Of a stretch of DNA of 64,000 nt, positions 56,284 to 64,000 are shown one piece after another (the stretch's first letter is position 1; each line of letters opens with the position of its first letter). The DNA is from Lepidodermella squamata (lineage: Eukaryota; Gastrotricha). The position numbers and the translations under genes are program-made. Where the stretch lies: the NCBI GenBank assembly GCA_047495785.1, contig JBLDXI010000033.1:1798001-1862000 (forward strand). Direction: 5' to 3'. The notes below the pieces were generated by a model, which did no database searches, was not told the origin of the DNA, and saw nothing but the letters and a program-made list of their open reading frames with translations.

Positions 56284-56465
56284 ATGCCAATGAGTCATAC
56301 GATGTCAAATTATTGCTATGCAATTGTGGATTTTCTCAGAAACAACGCCTCGTTTTCCTCCAACAAGACCATTTCCAATTTCCAAACGAATTTCCAAGGA
56401 AAGCTGCTGTGCGAAGTGTCCACTTATTACTCGCTTCACCGTACTAAAAACCTGAAAAGGGTTGG
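56284..56465 (+). CDS. Possible first exon of an unrecognised small gene
   Basis: An open frame from ATG 56284 (next ATG 56290) reads NYCYAIVDFLRNNASFS...GKLLCEVSTYYSLHRTKNL and ends at a good donor, GTAAGC at 56466. Downstream candidate pieces are ATRNRRISPLSTEKAKLNWD (after an acceptor at 56567) and DDFGWLDPKVLENLLES then stop (about 56690-56745), but I could not find joins that keep one frame throughout. No family recognised. Confidence 0.25.
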
Positions 56466-56898
56466 GTAAGCATAAGGTGTTACCGGGTTATTGTTTTATT
56501 TTTATATCGGGAATTTTTTTGAAAATATGGGCATTTTGTAAAATTAATTTCGAACTATTCGCCCAGGCTACTCGCAATCGTCGCATTTCACCTCTTTCAA
56601 CTGAGAAAGCAAAACTAAATTGGGATCTTTTGTTGTTCATTTTATTTATATTAGGCACAGTGAAAGTTGCTTAAACCGGACCGGTCTAAACCGGACGATT
56701 TCGGGTGGCTCGATCCGAAAGTGCTGGAAAACTTACTGGAAAGCTGAAGAAAATTCTCTCGTATACTGCTAACCATAGCTGAAGATTCGAGAACCAAGTC
56801 CAACAGTCTCAAGAATAAAATTTTCTCAGCCATTAAAACCAACCAGGAAACGAACGCGAATTCCCGAACTTTATAGTTACTAATTTGTTTTTGAATTT

Positions 56899-57058
56899 TC
56901 GGGTGTGGCGCGAACGCCGATACCCAAGTGAAATATTATACACCCGACTCCACCGATGAGGCAGAGCGCAAGGGTCAGCGCGCCGAAGTGCAATGGCACG
57001 CCTCGCCTTGGGGCGCCCGGCTTCATGAGCCCGGGTCATCCCAGTGAAAGGTAAGTTT
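56899..57058 (-). ncRNA. U1 snRNA, copy 2 (probable pseudogene or variant)
   Basis: Near-identical to copy 1 over about 160 bases, including both protein-binding loops and stem-loop IV. The 5' end reads AAACTTACCTTTC instead of AAACTTACCTGGC, so the last base of the 5' splice-site recognition sequence (position 11) is changed and stem I is altered. A few more substitutions lie in stem III and before the Sm site (TGTATAATATTTC). Confidence 0.75.
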
Positions 57059-57190
57059 AGTGGCACTAGCATTACGCAATTGCCCACATTCCAATATAAC
57101 TCTCACTAGAGTCGTCCCCAACATTTGAATATTCACAAAAGCTTACTGATAAGGAACCTTTTTGCGTTTTTTGCTGAGCATGCTACAGAT

Positions 57191-57250
57191 AGCAGAGCGT
57201 GGGCAGTTTTGAAATAGAGACATCTGGCTTATGGACCCAGCTTTTTAATA
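57191..57250 (-). pseudogene. Decayed initiator tRNA-Met copy
   Basis: Stands at the same distance from U1 copy 2 as the intact tRNA from copy 1. The 3' end (AGCAGAGCG on plus) and anticodon region (CTGGCTTATGGACCCAG on plus, CCATAAGCC on minus) are still recognisable. The D-arm and 5' acceptor strand are lost. Confidence 0.75.
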
Positions 57251-57891
57251 TCGCCTAATGTAACCAGGCTGGTGGCTTATTGGTTAATGTCTTGACTGGT
57301 TATGAAAAATCTTGAGTTCGATTCAACCGAGAATTTCTCAAAGAGAAAGCGGATCATCACGCAGAATAAATAATATTTAACCCCCTAAAATACCGTGGCT
57401 GGTCAGAAGGGTGCCTGATAGATCTCGATCTTATTTAGGGTGTCACTAAAACTCTTTCTTACCGAAGTCATGTTGCATTACAAAACCACCCGTTCATATC
57501 AATTACACTGGATAATATATTTTTTCTCAATTGTCCCTTCAAAACAATTTCGAATAAAAAATGCATGGCAGCTGAGCAGAAAAGTATGTACAGGTAGGTC
57601 AAAGATTTTAGACTTCAAACAATTTTGATTTCATTTCGCAGATTTGATTTTGGCTCCTTGCGATTTGATTTTGATGAAAAAATTTGATTTGCCATTCCCA
57701 AGATTTCGGCCAAAAATCAAAATCAATTAAATCCCTAACACTGGTGCCAATAGCTAGATAGAGCTTATTCTTAAAAACGCCGAACAATTTTCGGACCGTT
57801 CACCTTTCGCATCACGATTTTTCTTTAAATTCTTTTGAAACATTGAACATCTGGTCTTAGGTACATTTTATTTTGGAATGTTTACAAATTT
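57251..57891. other. Intergenic region
   Basis: About 640 bases. The short degenerate repeat TTTGATTTTGAT/AAATCAAAAT occurs at 57625-57735. No supportable gene. Confidence 0.4.
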
Positions 57892-58296
57892 TCAAGTTCT
57901 GGCGACGGGTTGACCGAGCAAGTCCGCCAACGCGTTGTTCCGAATAGCTGGATCTTCATTCAACTGCCGATTTGGCGATATCCGCGCATATATCGCCGAT
58001 AGGAGCGCGAAAATCGAAGAGAGTAGTGGCACAAGGTGTCCTACACCCAGCAACGAAACAGTCATCCGAGCCGCAAGCAAAGTGCGAATACGTAATTGCT
58101 CAGTCTGAGCTGTTTGTGGAGGAGCTGATGGTATGCCATCACGTTTCGCCATTCGAACTATTTGCCTCAGCGACCGAGCAAGCGGGAATGAACGTAGCTG
58201 GCAGCGATGGGCACGTTCTATCTGACCCAACATTCTTACTTCCTGCGGCAAAATAACCGTGGGACCACTTCTTAGCCGAATATTTGTGATCGGCAT
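57892..58296 (-). CDS. Small predicted single-pass membrane protein, unknown
   Basis: Single-exon ORF of 134 residues with ATG at 58296. The N-terminal part is basic and polar (VRMLGQIERAHRCQLRSFPLARSLRQIVRMAKRDG). A hydrophobic segment near 80-105 (MTVSLLGVGHLVPLLSSIFALLSAIYA) could span a membrane, followed by a polar tail (NEDPAIRNNALADLLGQP). I recognise no family. The tail-anchor-like placement would fit an organelle membrane protein. Reality as a gene is plausible from length and codon use but unproven. Confidence 0.5.
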   Translation of the reverse strand: MPITNIRLRSGPTVILPQEVRMLGQIERAHRCQLRSFPLARSLRQIVRMAKRDGIPSAPPQTAQTEQLRIRTLLAARMTVSLLGVGHLVPLLSSIFALLSAIYARISPNRQLNEDPAIRNNALADLLGQPVART

Positions 58297-58478
58297 GATT
58301 TACTTTTTCAAAATAACTAATCGAAAAAACGCAACGACATTCAATTAAACGAATTTTATTCAGTTTCGTAATGATATGTACACAATAGCGCACTAACAAT
58401 TAGGCAGGGTTCTGCAACAAATGTGCACACAACTCACTGAAGAAAATCAACGGCTAAAACACAGTAGGTTATTTTCAA

Positions 58479-58837
58479 TCATTCAAAAAGAATTTCAGTT
58501 CCGGGTGGCGCTGGCTCGTCGAAGCCATTTTTGTGACCATTGTTTTCGAAATGCACCTCCTCGTCGACTCCAGGAGGTGGCGGGGTAGTTTCTCGAGTTT
58601 TCGAGGCTACAATTTCACTAGAAAATTTGTTACGGTTAACGAAATTCAAAAACTGACAGGTGAAGCTTACGTTTTCTTGACGGTTGGTTCGACATTTCGA
58701 GAAGTAATCGCCGAACGACTTGTTTCATTTTTCACCACAGGTTTGTGGTTTTTCGATGTTGGAACTTCCCTCAACGGGGACGAGATGACGTCATCATCAT
58801 CAAAATCTTCTTCCTCAGAAACATCGTATTGACTTTT
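58479..58837 (-). CDS. C-terminal exons of an unrecognised acidic/Pro-rich protein
   Basis: Two minus-strand exons, 58671-58837 and 58479-58617, join in frame (53-bp intron). They encode QYDVSEEEDFDDDDVISSP..., then ETTPPPPGVDEEVHFENN and end PAPPGTEILFE. The first begins in phase 0 after TTTATAG. It could be spliced to CAAP1 exon 4 (also phase 0) as an alternative 3' end, or belong to its own gene; I could not find another partner exon with matching phase. It lies about 320 bp after the CAAP1-like stop on the same strand. Confidence 0.5.
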
Positions 58838-59155
58838 CTATAAATGAATGAAATGAGAGGAATTATTTTCGGCTCAAGAGCTAGTAAAAAAAGATGAGAG
58901 ATGAAGATGTAGTTTCGATAATTTACCACTTATCGAAATGAAAGGAAGAGCGGCTCCGTATTGTTTGAATATCATCAGCGTTTGCAAGGCATCAAAATGC
59001 CAAATCATCAAATTTAAGTAATAATTTCAATTCAATCATTAAAAATATTCTCTGAAACAAATAATCATAATAGGAAATGTCTGTTGATCTAAATATATGG
59101 TGCGATGAGGGTAGAAAGAATGAGAAAGAAGCTTTTATTCCAAGTTCGGCCATTT

Positions 59156-60566
59156 TCAACAGGCCGCTATTTGAGGGTAACTTGCCTTCTTCGATGGGAA
59201 ACCAGTGCTTGAAATCAAAGGTAATCCAGACATGGTCGGTAAGGTAGGTAGAGCAGCCGCGCCAGCTGCGACAAAAGTGGGATCAACAAACGGGACGGTA
59301 GCACCCACAAACGGAGCCTAAAGCAATAGTTCAATGTGAGTATAATCTTGTATGACATGCACTCACCACTGAAGCTGCGATTGGCGCAACCACCGGGGGT
59401 ATCACAGGAATAACCAAGTTAGAATTCGGGTCGAAAATGACTGGCACTGCAGGGGTTGCAGCTATAGACACACTGCCTGATTTGGTTGAGGCAGCTTCAA
59501 CACTAGCCTTATCAACGTCACCAATGCTTTCAGACTCGGAATCGCCCGAGCGACGATGACGTCGGTAGCGGCGTTCACGTGAATGCCTATGCCTCCGACG
59601 ACCGTGACGATGTCTACGATGCCGGCTACCGCGTCTAGATCGATAGTGCCTATCGCGGCGAGACCTTGAGTGCCTACGGCGTGATCCACTTCTAGAGCTA
59701 CCAGATTCCGAGGATGAGCGTGACTTGGAGGATGACCTAGAATTGGACCGTGATGCACCGTTTTGCTCGGGACTTTCAACCTGAGCTGAGTCTTCGTTTT
59801 CGGCCTCAACGCTACGATAAATTAAATAATAATTACGATGTTCAATGCACTTGAATATTCGTACTTGGCATTTTCGTCTTGCAAAGGTTTCCATTTCGAA
59901 GCGACCTCGAGCGCAGGCTCCTCCTCATCGCTAGAAACTTCATTCACGTCCATGCCCTCCATGATTCGGCGAAGCTTTTTGCCGGACATCATTCGCAAAT
60001 GTTCCAAGCATAGTTGCTCCAACTCCAAGCGTGGTAACACCTACAAAATATTTCTATGATGCGCATAGACAGTGGTAGAGCATAACTTACGCTCAATATT
60101 TCTGGTATCAACGCATCGAGTCTGCCTTCAGGTTCAAGCGTTTCCAAAACTTGCTTGAATAGCTCATCGCGATCACTGATGTATGCACTGATAGGTTGGA
60201 CATCTTTATCCAGATCAAGGTCGGAGTCAATATTTTCGACATCATCGGCCTCCCCCTAAAAGAAGAACAAAGGTAAATTAGAAGCTAATAAATGAGCTAC
60301 ATGCAAAATCGATTCCTGAAGAAACATCGATTAATCGTTAACACTCGGCGCTCGGCTCAACGTAAAATTGCCTTAAGTCTAATATAACCTGAAAACGCAG
60401 TTATATACTACATGCTACTACATCGTACATCGTAATGACCAATGACGGTTAAAATCACGAGTCACAAGTAATAATAATGAAAACAATCAAATAACTCCAC
60501 CTGAGCATCATCTTCCATGGCGTATTCATCATCAACATTGGAACGATCATTACTTGAAGACGACAT
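59156..60566 (-). CDS. CAAP1-like protein with arginine/serine-rich C-terminus
   Basis: 337 residues from five exons: 60501-60566, 60091-60255, 59865-60040, 59367-59811 and 59156-59317. The conserved core (DLDLDKDVQPISAYISDRDELFKQVL...LDALIPEIL, LELEQLCLEHLRMMSGKKLRRIMEG) resembles caspase activity and apoptosis inhibitor 1 (CAAP1) as I remember it. The core is followed by an acidic stretch (SSDEEEPA) and then a long RS/RH region (SRSGSRRRHSRSRRD, HRRHRHGRRRHRHSRERR), more like splicing factors. The C-terminus is Ala/Pro/Val-rich. All exon joins keep frame, so the model is good; the family name is moderate. Nuclear location is likely from the RS domain. Confidence 0.7.
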
Positions 60567-61411
60567 TTTAAAAAGCGATTGGTAAAGAGAAAAAGAAAAG
60601 GCTGTTCGTTAAAATAGCATATACAGCGAACACAGAAAGGAAGAATTAGTCTGAAGCCAATAGGCTATGTGTTTGCTCGAACACTTCGACTATTCTTCAC
60701 TAAAACGAGCAGCTGTTTAGCTTCTTGAAATCGCTTGTCGATGAGTCCTTCACCTCTCAAAGCAGCTTGCACGGTAACAACAAATCGGATACAGGAAAGG
60801 TAAATCAGCGCACCTGAGCCAAAAAATCGAACGCCCAAAACGTAACTCTCCTCCCAACAACTTTTTCGTCACGCGACATGCAAAAATAACGAGACAAATT
60901 GTTGTCTTTGACAAGTAAAGTACGTAAATACAAAATATAATAGAAATGTTCGATATATTTAATTTTATAAAAATTTAATTTTAAAATATTTGAATTTCGC
61001 GCGCTAACTTTCCGCTTGAAATGGGTCCCTTTCTCCCAGAAAAGTTGTTTGCGGCCTCCCACACACTAATAAGGACCCTTTGCGTTGCTTTAGTTTTTAA
61101 ATGTTTCCTGCTTGGCGCTATGCGCTAGTTTCAAATCTGCTCCTGAACACGTTTTTAAATTCGCTTTATTCTCCCATTTATTCGCCTCCTCCAATTGGAA
61201 ATGGCATTTATTCAGGTCACTCAATTTCTCGTCTGTTGTTCACGTGTCGTAAGTTGGCAGCATATTGTAACTAATTGCGCTGTTATTTTACGTGGACGTC
61301 CTTCTCTGTTTAGATTATGACATTCTTTTTGAATCGCTAACATTTATGAATTTGTTCTTAGTAGGTTGATGTTTTGGAAAAGGCTTAGCAGTATTAGATT
61401 AATCCGAATTA
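60567..61411. other. Divergent promoter region, CAAP1-like / SLC49A3
   Basis: About 0.85 kb between head-to-head genes. The minus ORF at 60805-61062 has no family resemblance. GTTCTTAG at 61353-61360 is a possible acceptor 52 bases before the SLC49A3 ATG. Confidence 0.4.
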
Positions 61412-62919
61412 ATGGAGTCCACTCAGCCAACTGTTTATGAAGTTGCATCGACATCTTCCGAGCCACGCCCTCTCTATGTGAGAAGATGGTTTATAGTATT
61501 ATCTATTGCATTGTTGAACATGAGCAATGCAATAACATGGAATTCATTTGCCACAATTGCTGCTTCAACAAAAGATTTCTATCAGATTGATTTCGATCAG
61601 GTCAACCTGCTTTCAATCGCATACATGGTCATATCAATCCCAGTTGGCTTTTTTGCTATTTGGTCCCTCGACTGGTTAGGAATCAGAATAAGTGTTACAG
61701 CTGCAGCCGTGTTGAATGCAATTGGACCAGTTCTGCGGTTGTTAAGTACATTTGATTTTGTCCAGAAAGAAGACCAGTTTGCGGTGCTCATGACCGGCCA
61801 ATGCATTGCAGCTGCAAGTCAGGCTTTCATAATGTTCTGTCCGCCTAAATTAGCACAGGTTTTAAGACTAAATAAACCATTACCATTTCGTGACTTTTAT
61901 TCATTTAGTATTGGTTTCCCGACAATCAAAGAGCAGCAGCGAACACGCTGGGAAGTATGGCGAATCCTCTTGGAATTCTTCTGGCGGCTGTCCTGAGCCC
62001 TGTTATTTTGAAAGCCTCTGACATGCAAACTTTGATGATTGCCTATACTGTGCCAGCTGCTGTTGCATTGTTGGTCACTTTAGTTTCATTGACAAGTTCG
62101 AAACCACCCATCCCACCATCAGAAAGTGCCGAGCAGGAATCCGAACCGTTTGTTCAAGGTTTCAAAGCCGTTGTTCGTAACAAACAGTTTTTACTTCTGA
62201 TGGTTTGTTTCGGGACTGGAATGGCTATTTTCACTGCATTGACAGCATTAATTCTCCAAATTCTGTGCCCTAGTGGATATGACGAGAATTTTGCCGGTAT
62301 TGTGACGGGAGTCATGGTCGGGTCAGGTTTAGTTGGTGCTGCAATCACTGGCGTGCTAGCTGATATTACGAAAAAGTTTGCCGAAGTGGCTAAAATCTCT
62401 CTCAGTCTAGCAGGAATTTTCTTCTGCCTCTTTACTGTTGTTAACGTTTTCCCGCAAGAATACGTATTGGTTGCAATTGTAGTTGGCCTATTCGGATTTT
62501 TCGGTTTCGGCCAATATGCAATTTGTTTGGAAATGGCAGTAGAAACTACGTTTCCCGTCGCCGAAGCTACGGCGACTGGCCTTCTCGTAATATGTGGCCA
62601 AGTTCAGTCAGCTATTGTTGTGCTAGTAATGCAGCCTCTTGGTATTCAGACCGAGGACAGGTTCGGTACCTGCTCGGCAAACGCCCTTCAAGGCTCATCC
62701 GTTCTCAGCTATATTTATGGAAATATGCTACTTGCTATCATGGCCACCGCGGCAGGTGTTTCACTCATTTGCTTCTACGATTGCCCGTACAAGAGATTAG
62801 CTTTTGAAAAGAATAAATCGAAAAAGGCAGAATCCCACGTGAATCCACTCCCTTCTCCAGCTGACGCTGCCTACGATGATGCTTATGCCTACGCCAAAGC
62901 CAATCCAATTGTTGAGTAA
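61412..62919 (+). CDS. SLC49A3: SLC49A3/MFSD7-like major-facilitator transporter
   Basis: 485 residues from exons 61412-61858 and 61909-62919 (50-bp intron). Multi-pass MFS transporter of the SLC49 family (haem/choline transporter relatives FLVCR1/2); substrate of this member is not established. Family blocks: YVRRWFIVLSIALLNMSNAITWNSFA, QVNLLSIAYMVISIPVGFFAIWSLD, FCPPKLAQ joined by splicing to YWFPDNQRAAANTLGSMANP, LGILLAAVLSPV, GLFGFFGFGQYAICLEMAVE, FPVAEATATGLL and CPYKRLAFE. About twelve hydrophobic segments. The stop is 161 bp before the PIG-K ATG, same strand. Confidence 0.88.
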
Positions 62920-63080
62920 TTATCAGCCGGTTCAATGTTAATTTATAACAAATCATTCTTAATTGATTTTTAAACTTGCATTTTAATTGTTTTCTCTAAC
63001 TATTTTACCGCGCTTGCTCATGATTACTTTTGAAAATGAAACAGACTATTTTTAATTAATAATTTGTCTTTATAGAAGTT

Positions 63081-63589
63081 ATGATAACTTGGCTGAGTGT
63101 TATATTTACTGCCTTTGCATGTGTCTATGCGAAGCAAAGCGTTGAGGAATTTCTGTCGAGTGGCGACCACACAAATAATTGGGCGGTAATTGTCGATACC
63201 AGTCGATTTTGGTTTAATTACCGCCACGAGGCGAATGCCCTCTCAATTTACCGCTCAGTAAAACGACTCGGCATTCCCGATAGTCACATTATCCTCATGT
63301 TGGCGGATGACATGGCGTGTGATCCTCGTAACTCTCGACCGGCTGCAATTTTCAACAACGCCCGGCAACAAATCGACGTTTATGGCTTGGATGTCGAGGT
63401 AGATTACCGCGGATATGAAGTTACTGCTGAAAATTTCGTTCGAGTCCTCACCGGCCGGCTTGCTCACGAAACTCCGCGTTCTAAACGCCTGTTATCTGAT
63501 GATTCTAGCAACGTTTTACTTTACATGACTGGCCATGGTGGTAATGGATTCATCAAATTTCAAGATTCTGAGGAAATCAGCTCGGACGA
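63081..63589 (+). CDS. PIGK: GPI-anchor transamidase subunit PIG-K, 5' part (partial)
   Basis: First coding exon of the caspase-like (C13 family) catalytic subunit that cuts precursor proteins and attaches GPI anchors in the ER. Signal peptide ([17 protein letters not shown]), then [65 protein letters not shown] and the catalytic-His block [17 protein letters not shown]. The exon ends at donor GTAAGT (63590). The catalytic Cys exon is not in the window; I saw no further exon before 64000. A TTTATAG acceptor lies five bases before the ATG, which fits trans-splicing downstream of SLC49A3. Confidence 0.93.
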
Positions 63590-64000
63590 GTAAGTTTCAG
63601 TCGGTATTACTTGATGTTTTTAGTTTTTAATATCATTACATTAATTTGGGCGCCAGGAGATATTCCCAGAACGAATTATTTAAAGCAGGTTAAATTTAGG
63701 TTGCGACTTTCCGGACTGGACCACAAATGATAAAATTGTGGATAAGTGGGTATCAAGTCAAGTTATAACAATTACATTGAGTGGGCGAAGATAAGGCGGA
63801 TGTTCCAGGCGCAGGCATAATATCAGTTTTCTCGTAGACTACTTTTTTCATGATATTAAAATGGGTACAAAGGGCTGAACTCGTCAACTCAAAATGTTAC
63901 AGAAGTTTCAGGGCCTTTGAAGGATAAATTAAAAGATCATTTTTTTGTTCCTGGTGAAGACAGAAAAACTGCTCATATTACGGTATGAGCAAAGCTACGC
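63590..64000 (+). other. PIG-K intron (incomplete)
   Basis: Starts with GTAAGTTTCAG and runs to the window end with no matching acceptor and exon; a relatively long intron for this window. Confidence 0.6.

Noticed and set aside
55773-57087. ORFs overlapping the U1 repeats on both strands
   Set aside because: They are frames across U1 snRNA copies, repeated only because the RNA gene is duplicated.

Overview
This is a 64 kb piece of a compact animal (metazoan) nuclear genome. The spliceosomal introns are GT-AG and mostly 48-57 bp, with a few of about 1-1.8 kb. Gene families are animal ones: ELAV, C1GALT1, ZPR1, TMEM8/PGAP6, SLC49A3, PIG-K and a mitochondrial deoxynucleoside kinase. Spliceosomal U1 and U2 snRNA genes and eukaryotic tRNAs are present. 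Several genes belong to motile cilia or flagella (CFAP58, CFAP92-like, LRRC34), so the species should make cilia or flagellate sperm. I cannot name the phylum. Compactness and operon-like gene pairs suggest a small invertebrate with spliced-leader trans-splicing, but no SL gene was found.

Layout. 0-1 kb: 5' part of ZPR1 (minus), cut by the window edge. 1.7-4.9 kb: TMEM8/PGAP6-like membrane protein. 5-7 kb: intergenic, with two foldback elements. 7.1-12.6 kb: a cGMP-dependent-protein-kinase homologue that has lost catalytic residues; its 1.8 kb first intron holds, on the other strand, tRNA-Ser, a broken U2 snRNA, tRNA-Gly and a complete secreted-protein gene. 13.5-16.1 kb: dNK and TBC1D13 (minus, tandem). 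16.2-16.9 kb: a long palindromic foldback. 17.3-22.5 kb: C1GALT1 and CFAP92-like, 50 bp apart. 23.6-26.5 kb: RPL26 and a selenophosphate synthetase read through an in-frame UGA, with a candidate SECIS in its 3' UTR. 28.5-29.3 kb: secreted peptide precursor. 30.5-32.8 kb: BTBD19 (minus) with a second U2 in an intron. 33.2-38.4 kb: CFAP58 and LRRC34, head to head. 39.8-42.4 kb: small secreted or membrane candidates and a decayed Penelope-like retroelement. 42.7-44.0 kb: an unusual small heat-shock protein. 44.5-45.6 kb: an internally deleted Crypton-like element. 45.8-46.4 kb: paralogue of the intron-nested secreted gene. 47.9-51.1 kb: ELAV-type RNA-binding protein with a 4.7 kb gene-free upstream region. 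55.9-57.3 kb: a duplicated U1 snRNA plus initiator-tRNA unit. 57.9-60.6 kb: a small membrane protein, an acidic C-terminal fragment and a CAAP1-like protein with an RS tail. 61.4-64 kb: SLC49A3 and the start of PIG-K.

Most interesting: the UGA-encoded SPS2 with SECIS; the PKG pseudokinase and its intron full of antisense genes; repeated evidence for operons and trans-splicing; snRNA gene duplication and decay; and a small heat-shock protein with an internally duplicated Gly-Ala-Glu region.

Exon joins were derived by hand from splice signals, reading frame and family similarity remembered from known proteins. No alignment or database search was run.
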